Assembly (NCBI RefSeq): GCF_039969785.1
Contig: NZ_JBDVNC010000004.1
Location: forward strand, 186,001 to 250,000
DNA length: 64,000 nt
Reading direction: 5' to 3'
From: Shimia sp039969785
Lineage (GTDB): Bacteria > Pseudomonadota > Alphaproteobacteria > Rhodobacterales > Rhodobacteraceae
Each line of letters begins with the position of its first letter. Within the stretch, counting starts at the first letter, position 1. The translations under genes were made by a program, and so were the position numbers. Shown here piece after piece: positions 54,239-62,543 of this stretch. The notes under the pieces are model-generated. The model saw nothing but the letters and a program-made list of their open reading frames with translations, had not been told where the DNA came from and searched no databases.

Positions 54239-54514
54239 CTATTTGCCCAGCGCGTTGCGCAGCACGCTGACAATCGCCAGCACAACACCGCCGCCGACGC
54301 CACCGCTGGCCAGCTGGCCGATGATTCCGGCGATATCCATGCCGCCACCGGCAAGCCCACCTGCGCCCAGGGCGCTAAGAATAGTTCCGCCAAGACCACC
54401 GCCAACAATGCCCGAGATCGAGTTGATCAGAACGCCCTGATCAATCTTGCCCACAACCTTAGCTGCCGCGTTGCCGCCAACGGCGCCTGCCAGCAAAGAA
54501 ATCAATAATTCCAT
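54239..54514 (-). CDS. Small glycine-rich membrane protein
   Basis: A 91-residue protein made of hydrophobic glycine/alanine-rich stretches (GGLGGTILSALGAGGLAGGG, GGVGGGVVLAIVSVL) and no charged domains. It probably inserts in a membrane. The start at 54514 has AAGAGGAAA before it. I recognise the type as a common alphaproteobacterial hypothetical but not a function. Confidence 0.7.
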   Translation of the reverse strand: MELLISLLAGAVGGNAAAKVVGKIDQGVLINSISGIVGGGLGGTILSALGAGGLAGGGMDIAGIIGQLASGGVGGGVVLAIVSVLRNALGK

Positions 54515-54661
54515 CGTTTTTCCTCTTGTTCGGGCCATTTGTGATCCGATGAACAGGGTTGACCCGTACCCATTTCAAAGGCGACCCTACGGATTGGTCT
54601 GACGGGTCGAAACGGGAATTTCCTCGGGGTTTTCCCCCGATTGGGTGGAAGAGGCAGAAAT

Positions 54662-55402
54662 ATGAATGACCCAAGTGGCGGCATCGCCCTCATCCTTGGC
54701 AGCGGACCCAACGCGCCCCTTGCGGCGGACTGGCCGGGCGGGCAATTCGATCATGTTGTAGCCATGAACAACGCGTGGCGTGTGCGCCCGGACTGGACCC
54801 ACCACATCCACCCCGAAGATTTTGCCCCAGAGCGACGCCCGGCGGATATGGCGCCGGATCAACAGCAGATCACCTATCTTGATTATATCCCCGAGCAAAA
54901 CCGGTTCGGCGGCGTGGTTTATGCCGGGGGCACAATGGCGTTCACCACAGGGTATTGGGCGCTTGGGGCGCTGCGTCCCCGCGTAATGGCCTTTATGGGT
55001 TGCGATATGGTTTATCCACGCACCGGAGACACACATTTTTATGGCACCGGCACGGCCGATCCGCTGCGAGAAGACATCACCTTGCAAAACCTTGAGGCCA
55101 AATCCGCGCGGCTTTGGTTTCTGGCCGCGCAACAGGGGTGTTTATGCGTGAACTTGTCCACGGCCCCCAGCCGCTTGCTGTTTCCACACGCGTTAGCGCA
55201 AGATCTGGCGGAACTGCCCGTGGTGACGCAGCCCGACCCGGCCCTTGTGGCACCGGTGCTGGAGCGTGAGAAACAGCTTGGGTATGTGGCCCCAACGGGG
55301 CGCTACTGGGAAATGCTAGACAGATTCGACCCGGACGCGTTGGCAGAGGTGGACAGGCTTTGGTGTGACGCGTGGCGCGCCGCCTCAGTCGTTGTGACGT
55401 AA
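54662..55402 (+). CDS. Hypothetical protein with Rossmann-like N-terminus
   Basis: A 246-residue soluble protein beginning with a strand-glycine loop (IALILGSGPNA), then VVAMNNAWRVRPDWTHHIHPEDF, a pattern resembling DUF115-like or glycosyltransferase-29-like nucleotide-sugar proteins. A second conserved-looking piece is VMAFMGCDMVYPRTGDTHFYG. The function is unknown. AGAGG precedes the start. It overlaps the convergent smpB by 18 bp. Confidence 0.7.
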   Translation: MNDPSGGIALILGSGPNAPLAADWPGGQFDHVVAMNNAWRVRPDWTHHIHPEDFAPERRPADMAPDQQQITYLDYIPEQNRFGGVVYAGGTMAFTTGYWALGALRPRVMAFMGCDMVYPRTGDTHFYGTGTADPLREDITLQNLEAKSARLWFLAAQQGCLCVNLSTAPSRLLFPHALAQDLAELPVVTQPDPALVAPVLEREKQLGYVAPTGRYWEMLDRFDPDALAEVDRLWCDAWRAASVVVT

Positions 55403-55864
55403 CAACCGCTGTTTCTGACGACCCCAGTCACGCTTGGCTTCAGTGGCCCGCTTGTCGTGGTTCTTTTTACCTTTGGCGATACCGATCTTCAGCTTCACCA
55501 GACCTTTGTGGTTAAAGTACAGCACCAGCGGCACCAGCGTCATACCTTTGCGCTGGGTCGCATTCCACAGATTGGACAATTCCTTGCGGCTGACCAGCAG
55601 CTTGCGCTTGCGCCGCTCCATATGCGGGAACATGGCACGTTCATAAGGCGCAATATAAGAATTCACCAACCACAATTCGCCGTCTTCCACCGCGGCATAG
55701 CTTTCGGCCACATTGGCAGAGTTTTCGCGCAGCGATTTGACCTCGGACCCGGTCAGAATGACGCCGCATTCCAGATCATCCTCGATCGCATAATCATAGC
55801 GCGCGCGCCGGTTTTCGGCGATCACCTTATAATTCGGGTCTGTGATTTTCTTTTTCTTGGCCAT
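55385..55864 (-). CDS. smpB: SsrA-binding protein
   Basis: A 159-residue tmRNA partner with the SmpB core (ENRRARYDYAIEDDLECGVILTGSEVKSLRENSANVAESYA), the NHKGLVKLKIGIAKGKKNHDKR tail and a C-terminal basic helix that enters the ribosome decoding site. With tmRNA it rescues stalled ribosomes. The start at 55864 (MAKKKKITDPNYKVIAENR) matches the family; 18 further upstream codons are not part of the protein. Confidence 0.96.
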   Translation of the reverse strand: MAKKKKITDPNYKVIAENRRARYDYAIEDDLECGVILTGSEVKSLRENSANVAESYAAVEDGELWLVNSYIAPYERAMFPHMERRKRKLLVSRKELSNLWNATQRKGMTLVPLVLYFNHKGLVKLKIGIAKGKKNHDKRATEAKRDWGRQKQRLLRHND

Positions 55865-56252
55865 AGCCGGGATGGAATACCGCGCCCATTCGGGGCTGTC
55901 CATGGCTGTTGAGGGCAACTTGCCGCTTTACAGGGTGCTATGGCCAACCTAACACTGTGCGCGATGGTTCCTGTCCGACACTCCGGGCAGGAAAAGGGAA
56001 CACGGTGCGGTCTTTTATGACCAATTCCGCGACTGCCCCCGCAACTGTAAGCGGCGAGCGATTCTGAGAGATGCCACTGGCTTTGGCCGGGAAGGTTCAG
56101 ACCCGCGATGACCCGCAAGTCAGGAGACCTGCCATCACTGAAACGAACCCATGAAACCGGACGGGGTGTTCCGGCAGGAGGCTGACTTATGGCGATACGT
56201 CGCGCAAAAATGATGGCTTTTCTGTCCCCCCCGAGACATCGCGGAGGGCGTC
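55865..56252. other. Intergenic region with cobalamin riboswitch and leader ORF
   Basis: This 388-bp gap between smpB and the DUF1636 gene holds the riboswitch at 55960-56135, then a short linker with a CCGGA/TCCGG stem and a strong ribosome binding site (GGCAGGAGG), then a short ORF from 56189. The first ~95 bp form the divergent promoter region, with nothing distinctive. Confidence 0.7.
55960..56135 (+). ncRNA. Cobalamin (AdoCbl) riboswitch
   Basis: All hallmark segments occur in order: GATGGTTCC near the start, GGGAACACGGTGC, GCGACTGCCCCCGCAACTGTAAGCGG, ATGCCACTGG, CCGGGAAGG and GATGACCCGCAAGTCAGGAGACCTGCC. The final CCTGCC (56127-56132 region) is complementary to GGCAGG in the ribosome binding site at 56173-56180, which suggests translational control by masking in the ligand-bound state. 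The controlled gene would be the short ORF at 56189 and DUF1636. Confidence 0.93.
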
Positions 56253-56332
56253 ATGAACCGGCCTGTCACTCAAAAAATCACCACCTGTACCATCTGTCCC
56301 CACACCGGCGCACCTTGTCAGCCCGGATATGA
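56189..56332 (+). CDS. Short leader ORF between riboswitch and DUF1636 (47 codons, tentative)
   Basis: An ATG at 56189 follows the best ribosome binding site of the region (CAGGAGGCTGACTT). The ORF encodes a very basic, histidine-rich 47-residue peptide (MAIRRAKMMAFLSPPRHRGG at the start) and ends inside DUF1636 in another frame. It has no family resemblance. It might be a leader peptide or serve translational coupling, or the ribosome binding site may simply be a relic of a lost gene. Confidence 0.3.
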   Translation: MAIRRAKMMAFLSPPRHRGGRHEPACHSKNHHLYHLSPHRRTLSARI

Positions 56333-56576
56333 AATTGCGCGTCGTTTGTGCCGGTCGATTCTGGCTGGCGGGGATATGATCCCGGAGGATTTCGAAATTT
56401 CGGGCCATGTCGACATGGTCGGATGTCTGCGCCCCTGCACCGGTGCGTTTCATGCCACCAAGGCGGCCTGCCATCTGTTTGGCGATGTCGTCGAAGGGGC
56501 CGACATTGACGCGCTGCTTGCGTCCGATCCAGCGGCTGCCATTACGCTTGAGGCCGGTGGATCGCGCCTGTCCTGA
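56253..56576 (+). CDS. DUF1636 family metal/Fe-S-binding protein, cobalamin-associated
   Basis: A 107-residue thioredoxin-like ferredoxin-fold protein with cysteines in TTCTICPHTGAPCQPG and MVGCLRPCTGAFHATKAACHLFGDV, the pattern of the DUF1636 family often found in cobalamin or cobalt-uptake operons. It may bind a [2Fe-2S] cluster. GGAGG lies five bases before its ATG. The cobalamin riboswitch upstream supports a B12-linked role. It is followed by a dispersed repeat element. Confidence 0.88.
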   Translation: MNRPVTQKITTCTICPHTGAPCQPGYEIARRLCRSILAGGDMIPEDFEISGHVDMVGCLRPCTGAFHATKAACHLFGDVVEGADIDALLASDPAAAITLEAGGSRLS

Positions 56577-56584
56577 GCGGGCAA

Positions 56585-56648
56585 GGGGGCGCTGCCCCCA
56601 TCGCGCGATGCGCTCCCCCCCGGAGTATTTTTGGCAAAATGAAGGGGC
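56585..56648 (-). repeat. Dispersed palindromic element, copy C (reverse orientation)
   Basis: Read on the minus strand, the core TTCATTTTGCCAAAAATACT begins at 56643, followed by CCGGGGGG, the self-complementary TCGCGCGA, and the GGGGGC-AGC-GCCCCC stem-loop (56585-56599). It lies between DUF1636 and the methyltransferase gene. Confidence 0.85.
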
Positions 56649-56699
56649 GGGGCGCGAAAAGGGTCGAAGCGGGTGCAGCTTGTCGTTAAGCAGGGCGGC

Positions 56700-57803
56700 A
56701 TGAAAAAGTTCGAAATTTACCTTGTGACCGCGCCAGGGCTTGAAAAAGCGCTGGTCGAAGAGGTGCGTGACGCCGGGTTTGCCAAACCCAAAATGATGCC
56801 CGGTGGCGTGCGGTTTCGCGGCAACTGGCAGGATGTCTGGCGCGCCAATCTGTGCTTGCGGGGCGCGGTGCGTGTGTTGGCGCGGCTGGGGTCGTTTTCC
56901 GCCATGAGTCTTGGCGCGCTGGACAAGCGCGCGCGCGAATTTGGTTGGTTGCATGTGCTGCACCCTGACATACCGGTCAAGGTTGAGGTCACAACCCGCA
57001 AGTCAAAGGTTTATCACGCGGGCGCTGCGGCAGAACGCATTGAAAAGGCGTTGTTTGAAGAGGCGGGCATCGTCAGCGCCCCGGATGCGCCGGTGAGTCT
57101 AAAGGCGCGGATCGATGACAATCTGGTCACGTTCAGCCTTGATACCTCGGGTGAGAGCCTGCACAAACGCGGCCACAAGGAAGCCGTGGCCAAGGCGCCG
57201 ATGCGCGAAACCATGGCTGCCATGTTCCTGCGCCAGATGGGGTTTGACGGCACGCAACCGGTATTTGATCCGATGTGCGGCTCGGGCACGTTTCCAATCG
57301 AAGCCGCCGAAATGGCTGCCGGGCTGATGCCCGGGCGGTCACGTGCGTTTGCCTTTGAGCATCTCACCACATTTGATGCAGATATCTGGGATAAGATGCG
57401 CGCACCTGCTGCACCTGTCGCGCCGACTGTGCAGTTCTATGGCTCAGATCGTGACGCAGGCGCGGTGACATCGGCTCGGGCCAACGCGGCGCGCGCCGGG
57501 GTGGCGGATTGGACGAGCTTTGCCCAAGGCGACGCCGCTGACATCACCCCGCCCACCGACACACCCGGCATTGTGATTGTGAACCCGCCCTATGGCAGCC
57601 GCGTGGGCAACAAAAAGCAGCTTTATGGCCTGCATGCCGGTTTGGGCACTGCACTGAAAACCCGGTTTGACGGGTGGCGCGTTGGGATCATCACCACCGA
57701 AGCCGGTCTGGCGCGCGCCACCGGCCTGCCGCTGACATCCCCCGGTGCGCCAATTTTGCATGGTGGGCTCAGGGTGCGGCTGTTCACCTGTGATCTGACC
57801 TGA
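56700..57803 (+). CDS. THUMP-domain class I SAM-dependent RNA methyltransferase (RlmL N-terminal-like)
   Basis: A 367-residue protein: N-terminal THUMP domain (residues about 45-155), then a Rossmann methyltransferase with the MCGSGTFPIEAAEMA SAM loop and the catalytic NPPY motif (IVIVNPPYGSR). It resembles the N-terminal half of E. coli RlmL/YcbY, which makes m2G2445 of 23S rRNA. The C-terminal RlmK half is absent, as is usual outside gammaproteobacteria. Confidence 0.93.
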   Translation: MKKFEIYLVTAPGLEKALVEEVRDAGFAKPKMMPGGVRFRGNWQDVWRANLCLRGAVRVLARLGSFSAMSLGALDKRAREFGWLHVLHPDIPVKVEVTTRKSKVYHAGAAAERIEKALFEEAGIVSAPDAPVSLKARIDDNLVTFSLDTSGESLHKRGHKEAVAKAPMRETMAAMFLRQMGFDGTQPVFDPMCGSGTFPIEAAEMAAGLMPGRSRAFAFEHLTTFDADIWDKMRAPAAPVAPTVQFYGSDRDAGAVTSARANAARAGVADWTSFAQGDAADITPPTDTPGIVIVNPPYGSRVGNKKQLYGLHAGLGTALKTRFDGWRVGIITTEAGLARATGLPLTSPGAPILHGGLRVRLFTCDLT

Positions 57804-57816
57804 GGACAGGCCCGGG

Positions 57817-58566
57817 TCAGCGCAGCAAGCCTTCTTTCTGGCAATAAATGTCCACGCCAGCGCGCACGATCTCGTATCCGTGCGCACTCAGCACCTGCCG
57901 AAGATCGTTGAAGTCCCGGCGCGACAGGTTGCAATATTCAAACCGAATAATATCGGGCAGCACACCATCGGCCAAAAAGCTGGTGACAATCTTGTAGTCC
58001 AGCCCCTCGGCATCCACGACAATCGCGTCGACCTGTTGAAACCCGCTGGCATCCATGACTGATTTCAACCTGTCAGCCTTGATTGGCTTGCTCAGGATGT
58101 GGTGATCTTTCAACGCGTCATCCTCGCGTTGGCGTACCATAAGATTATGCGCCACCGTGGCGTGATCAAACGACGAAAACAGCGTCAGGTCCGGCGCACC
58201 ATCCCCGTTCACGATATAATGCATGTCCAGCGTTGCGGGGCTGTCGTGGATTGCGATCTGCGTGGTGGTGATGGCATCCACGCCCGCATACCGCGCCGCC
58301 AGAACCGCAAAAGGCGCGTCCATCGGTTCGATCAAAAGCGCGCGACACTCATTATCCAGCAAAAACTGTTGAAGCGGATCATGGTCCGACCCGTCATGCG
58401 CGCCAACCTGAACGATTTTCAGCGGGCGGTCTGTGCGGGCGGCCAGCTCCTTGAGCGCATAGTCCAGAATGTTGGGGCCCCAGGCCGAGTCAATCTCGAC
58501 CCGCGACCCGAGCCGCGTTACCGAAAACCCGGCAGCGGTCAGCAGCTTTTTGACCAGAGTTTTCAT
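57817..58566 (-). CDS. FkbM-family methyltransferase
   Basis: A 249-residue protein with the FkbM fold: KIVQVGAHDGSDHDPLQQFLLDNECRALLIEP, then the IVVDAEGLDYKIVTSFLADGVLPDIIRFEYCNLS segment. It would methylate a hydroxyl group of a sugar or lipid, possibly in surface polysaccharide; the target is unknown. The start at 58566 follows AAGGAG. The 11-bp-period CCGAC array lies 116-153 bp upstream. Confidence 0.9.
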   Translation of the reverse strand: MKTLVKKLLTAAGFSVTRLGSRVEIDSAWGPNILDYALKELAARTDRPLKIVQVGAHDGSDHDPLQQFLLDNECRALLIEPMDAPFAVLAARYAGVDAITTTQIAIHDSPATLDMHYIVNGDGAPDLTLFSSFDHATVAHNLMVRQREDDALKDHHILSKPIKADRLKSVMDASGFQQVDAIVVDAEGLDYKIVTSFLADGVLPDIIRFEYCNLSRRDFNDLRQVLSAHGYEIVRAGVDIYCQKEGLLR

Positions 58567-58681
58567 CTGCGGGGCTCCTTGTTGCGCAAGGCGTAGCATG
58601 CGCAAAAATACCCGGCAAGGTTTTCGCCCAATGGCACATGCACCGGTCGCATATTTAATAGGGCCGGGCGTGGTTTGTGCA

Positions 58682-58719
58682 CCGATGTCATACCGACATG
58701 TTACCGACGCGCTGCCGAC
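58682..58719. repeat. Four CCGAC/T direct repeats at exact 11-bp period, locus 2
   Basis: CCGAT at 58682 and CCGAC at 58693, 58704 and 58715 are spaced exactly 11 bp apart, the first three preceded by A (two by TA). The whole array aligns with the one at 23998-24035 unit for unit. It lies between the dnaE2 stop codon and the FkbM gene start, both minus strand, and so is probably upstream control DNA of the FkbM gene. Confidence 0.75.
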
Positions 58720-58738
58720 ATAGGGCTTTTCAGGTAAA

Positions 58739-61660
58739 TCAGTCAGTTAACCCTTGATTCGGGGTCCCCGGCGTCAGCAGATGCCGCAACAACGCCACCG
58801 GGTGTTGCCGCAATGTCAGCCGCATCGCCACGTAATCCTCGACCACCTGTTCCCCGGCGCTCATCTCGGGCAGGTGGGCGGCGGGTTCCAGAATGCCCTC
58901 GCCATCCATATCCCCGGCAAACAACGGCAATGGCTTGTCCGATGTGATCGCCTTGGCCTCCCACAACGCCTCGCGCCGTTTCAGACCCAGCGAGGCAAAT
59001 GCATCCGCTTCGGCCAGCCGGGTCAGCACATGCGGCGCCACACCAGCGCGCCGCCAGACATCTTCGACCGTCAGATAGCCGTTGCCGCGCGCTGCCGTGA
59101 TCCATGCCGCATCCTCTTCTCGCAGCCGCCGGATCTGGCGAAACCCAAGGCGCAGCGCCAGCCCGCCACGCCCGTCCGGCTCCATCACATTATCCCAGTA
59201 GCTTTCGTTGATATCAACCGCACGCACCTCAACCCCATGTTCGCGCGCATCCCTAACCAACTGAGAAGGTGCATAAAATCCCATCGGCTGGCTGTTGAGC
59301 AGGGCACAGGTGAAAATGCCGGGATGGTGGCATTTGATCCACGCGCTGGCATAAACCAACAGCGCAAAAGACGCGGCATGACTTTCGGGAAACCCATAAG
59401 AGCCAAATCCCTCGATCTGGGAAAAACACCGCGCCGCGAACTCTTCGTCATAGCCATTGGCCTTCATGCCGCGCATAAATCGGTCGTGAAATTCGCTGAC
59501 TGAGCCGTGCTTTTTGAACGTTGCCAATGACCGGCGCAACCGGTCGGCCTCTTCCGGGCTGAACCCGGCTCCGATGATGGCAATCTGCATCGCCTGTTCC
59601 TGAAACAGCGGCACACCCAATGTCTTGCCCAGCACCTCGCCCAACGCGTCCGAGGGGAACGTCACCTGTTCCTCGCCATTGCGCCGCCGGATATAGGGAT
59701 GCACCATGTCGCCCTGAATGGGACCGGGGCGGATGATCGCCACTTCGATCACCAGATCATAGAAATTACGCGGCCGCATCCGGGGCAGGAAATTCATCTG
59801 CGCCCGGCTCTCGACCTGAAAGACGCCCACGCTGTCAGCCTTGCACAGCATATCGTAAACCACTGGATCCTCTGGTGGAATCGACGCCAGCGACAGCGGC
59901 AGATGGTGGTGACGTTCGATCATATCAAAGGCTTTGCGGATGCAGGTCAGCATACCAAGGCTCAACACATCCACCTTGAGAATGCCCAGTGAATCGATGT
60001 CATCCTTGTCCCAGCAAATGACCGTGCGGTCCTCCATTGTGGCGTTTTCAATTGGCACCAGCTCGTCCAGCCGCCCCTCGGTCATGATGAACCCGCCGAC
60101 ATGCTGGGACAGGTGTCGGGGAAAGCCGATGACCTCGTAAACCAGCTCCATGGTCTGTCTGAGACGGCGGTCGCTCGGGTCCAGCCCGATCTCGCGCATG
60201 CGCTGATCCTCAAGCCCGGCGGCGGAAAAGAACCCCCACAGCTGTGACGACAGCGCAGAAATCGTGTCCTCGGTCAGCCCCATGGCGCGGCCCACCTCGC
60301 GGATCGCCCGCTTACCCCGGTAATGCACCACCGTCGCACACAGCCCCGCCCGGTGACGACCATAACGTTCATAGATGTGCTGGATCACTTCCTCACGGCG
60401 CTCATGTTCGAAATCCACGTCAATATCAGGTGGCTCGTCGCGCGCCTCAGATACAAACCGCTCAAACACCATCGTGCCGATCTCGGGGCTGACGGATGTA
60501 ACCCCCAGACAAAAGCAAACCACTGAATTCGCAGCGCTTCCCCGCCCCTGACACAGGATATTGCGCGATCGGGCAAAGGCGACCACATCGCGCACAGTCA
60601 GGAAATAAGGCTCGTAACCAAGCTTAGAGATCAGCGCCAGCTCATGCTCCAGCATGCCCTGCACCTTTTCCGGAGCACCATGCGGATAGCGCCAGCGCAA
60701 TCCCTCATGCGCCAACCGCCGCAGACGCTGGCTGGCGGTTTCCCCCTGCGCCACCTCGCTGGGATATTCATACCGCAGCTCGTCCAGCGAAAACGTGCAT
60801 TTTGCCACCAGCCAGTCCACCCGCGCCAGCGCCGCCTCATAGCCCTGAAACAAGCGGGCCAGCTCGGCGGCACTGCGCAACCGCTGTTCACCATTGGCCA
60901 GCGCACCGCGCCCCAGCGCGTCCACCCGACACCCCAGCCGCACCGCGCTCAGCACATCCGCCAACCGCCGTCGCGCGCCGTGATGCATCACCGGCGCCGC
61001 CGTCGCCACCAGCGGCAGACCCAACCGCTCCGCCTCTGCCGCCCGCGCCCGGAACCGCGCGGCATCCTCGCCATCATATCCCGGCGTCAGCCCCAGCTGC
61101 ATCCGGCCCGCAAAGCGGCGCGTCAACCGGGGCAAATATGTCTCCCATCCACCCGCGCCGCACGGCCCCGCCAGCGCCTGTGTCCCCGGGTGCAGGATCA
61201 ACTGCATCCCCGCGCCATGATCCAGCAAATCCGCCAGATACAGCGTGCAACTGCCCTTTTCCGACCTCAACCGCCCCTTGGACAAAAGCCGGCACAGGCT
61301 GGCCCAGCCCTGCCGGGTCTCTGGTAATACCGTGATCGGGGGCGCATCGACAAACTCCAGCCGCGCCGCCGGGATCAACCGGGGCACCGCATAAATCGGC
61401 GCGCGCGCTGGCGCCGCCACCCCCTCTGGACGTGGCGGCCCGATCAACCCCATCGCCGCATCAAACCGCACCCGGTCCCGCACCTTGCGGGCAATCTCGC
61501 GCCCTTCTGTATGCGCGCGCACAATCCCTGCCACGCTGTTCACATCCGCAATGGCAATCGCCTCCAGCCCTGTCATCGCCGCACGGCGCATGTATTCCTC
61601 CGGATGCGACGCCCCGGTCAGAAAGGTGAAATTAGATGTGATACAAAGCTCAGCAACCAT
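58739..61660 (-). CDS. dnaE2: Error-prone DNA polymerase DnaE2, C-terminally shortened
   Basis: A 973-residue family C polymerase of the DnaE2/ImuC branch: PHP domain from residue 1 (SNFTFLTGASHPEEY), catalytic aspartates in PPDIDVDFEH, the DLVIEVAIIRPGPIQGDMVHPY block and the helix-hairpin-helix region near residue 880. DnaE2 proteins usually run to about 1050-1100 residues and end with an OB-fold domain; here the chain stops after EDYVAMRLTLRQHPVALLRHLL. It takes part in SOS mutagenesis, normally with ImuA and ImuB, which are not adjacent. The start matches the family N-terminus. Confidence 0.93.
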   Translation of the reverse strand: MVAELCITSNFTFLTGASHPEEYMRRAAMTGLEAIAIADVNSVAGIVRAHTEGREIARKVRDRVRFDAAMGLIGPPRPEGVAAPARAPIYAVPRLIPAARLEFVDAPPITVLPETRQGWASLCRLLSKGRLRSEKGSCTLYLADLLDHGAGMQLILHPGTQALAGPCGAGGWETYLPRLTRRFAGRMQLGLTPGYDGEDAARFRARAAEAERLGLPLVATAAPVMHHGARRRLADVLSAVRLGCRVDALGRGALANGEQRLRSAAELARLFQGYEAALARVDWLVAKCTFSLDELRYEYPSEVAQGETASQRLRRLAHEGLRWRYPHGAPEKVQGMLEHELALISKLGYEPYFLTVRDVVAFARSRNILCQGRGSAANSVVCFCLGVTSVSPEIGTMVFERFVSEARDEPPDIDVDFEHERREEVIQHIYERYGRHRAGLCATVVHYRGKRAIREVGRAMGLTEDTISALSSQLWGFFSAAGLEDQRMREIGLDPSDRRLRQTMELVYEVIGFPRHLSQHVGGFIMTEGRLDELVPIENATMEDRTVICWDKDDIDSLGILKVDVLSLGMLTCIRKAFDMIERHHHLPLSLASIPPEDPVVYDMLCKADSVGVFQVESRAQMNFLPRMRPRNFYDLVIEVAIIRPGPIQGDMVHPYIRRRNGEEQVTFPSDALGEVLGKTLGVPLFQEQAMQIAIIGAGFSPEEADRLRRSLATFKKHGSVSEFHDRFMRGMKANGYDEEFAARCFSQIEGFGSYGFPESHAASFALLVYASAWIKCHHPGIFTCALLNSQPMGFYAPSQLVRDAREHGVEVRAVDINESYWDNVMEPDGRGGLALRLGFRQIRRLREEDAAWITAARGNGYLTVEDVWRRAGVAPHVLTRLAEADAFASLGLKRREALWEAKAITSDKPLPLFAGDMDGEGILEPAAHLPEMSAGEQVVEDYVAMRLTLRQHPVALLRHLLTPGTPNQGLTD

Positions 61661-61671
61661 AGCAGTTTGAC

Positions 61672-61691
61672 ACTATATTCACCTTTTGTTC
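61672..61691 (-). promoter_or_regulatory. LexA box and -10 element of dnaE2
   Basis: On the minus strand GAAC-AAAAGGT-GAAT (61677-61691) matches seven of eight positions of the alphaproteobacterial LexA box GAAC-N7-GAAC (equivalently GTTC-N7-GTTC). It overlaps a TATAGT -10 candidate (61672-61677). Transcription from it would start a few bases before the ATG at 61660, so the mRNA may be leaderless; no ribosome binding site is seen at the usual distance. Confidence 0.65.
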
Positions 61692-61712
61692 TCATTGCGA
61701 GTCACAAACCGC

Positions 61713-61777
61713 CCTTTCATTTTGCCAAAAATACTCCGGGGTGAATGGGCGCCCCGCGCCCAGAGGGGCAGCGCCCC
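61713..61777 (+). repeat. Dispersed palindromic element, copy D
   Basis: The core TTCATTTTGCCAAAAATACT begins at 61716, followed by CCGGGG, a perfect TGGGCGC-CCC-GCGCCCA hairpin (61746-61762) and the GGGGCAGCGCCCC stem-loop (61765-61777). It fills most of the 127-bp gap between dnaE2 and the pseudouridine synthase gene. Confidence 0.85.
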
Positions 61778-61787
61778 AAACGCCCGC

Positions 61788-62441
61788 TCAAAAAGGCGCT
61801 TTCGCCCGAAACCCCATGCCCCGACCAGACTCAGGGTGGTTCAGCCGCAGCTCTTCGGAATGCAGCATCAGGCGGTCAAACTGCGCGGCCGCCCCTTCGG
61901 CATACAGCGGATCGCCCAGAATCACATGCCCCAGCGCCAGCATATGCACGCGCAACTGATGACTGCGCCCGGTCCTGGGCATCAACCGCACCCGGCTCTC
62001 GCCCTCGCCATGACGCAGCACCCGCCAGTCGGTCAGGGCCGGTTTGCCCGTCTCGTGATCCACCATCTGACGTGGCCGGTTGGGCCAGTCCACAATCAAG
62101 GGCAAATCCACAGTGCCGGTCTTAGGCTCCAGATGCCCGTCAACACGCGCCACATAGGTCTTGCGTGTCTTGCGCTTTTCAAACTGCATCGACAAATCCC
62201 GCTGCGCATGTGGCGTCAGCGCAAACACCATCACCCCCGATGTGTCCCGATCCAGCCGGTGCACCAGCAACGCTGTTGGAAACGCAGCCTGAATACGGCT
62301 CAGCAAACAATCCGCCAGATGCGGCCCGCGCCCCGGCACCGACAGCAATCCGGCAGGTTTGTCCACCACCACAATATCGCTATCCTCGTGTAAAACGGCC
62401 AGCGGGTCCATCGGCGGATGATAATCAGAAGAAAACGTCAT
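61788..62441 (-). CDS. RluA-family pseudouridine synthase
   Basis: A 217-residue protein of the short RluA subgroup without an S4 domain, with the catalytic Asp in VHRLDRDTSGVMVFA and the LMPRTGRSHQLRVHMLALGHVILGDPLY C-terminal motif. It isomerises uridine in 23S rRNA and/or tRNA, as RluA itself does. The start at 62441 is favoured over one three codons upstream. Confidence 0.9.
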   Translation of the reverse strand: MTFSSDYHPPMDPLAVLHEDSDIVVVDKPAGLLSVPGRGPHLADCLLSRIQAAFPTALLVHRLDRDTSGVMVFALTPHAQRDLSMQFEKRKTRKTYVARVDGHLEPKTGTVDLPLIVDWPNRPRQMVDHETGKPALTDWRVLRHGEGESRVRLMPRTGRSHQLRVHMLALGHVILGDPLYAEGAAAQFDRLMLHSEELRLNHPESGRGMGFRAKAPF

Positions 62442-62543
62442 GCGCCCCAAATAGGCGCATACGGGCGGACCGGCAACCCAACGTCATGCTTGCCTCATGC
62501 GTCACATGCGTCAGGCTGGCAGCACCCATCAGGAGACAACGAT

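Noticed and set aside
56187..56963. Minus-strand open frame of 258 codons across DUF1636 and the repeat element
   Set aside because: It translates a dispersed repeat and two reverse frames; DUF1636 and the THUMP methyltransferase are well supported on the other strand.
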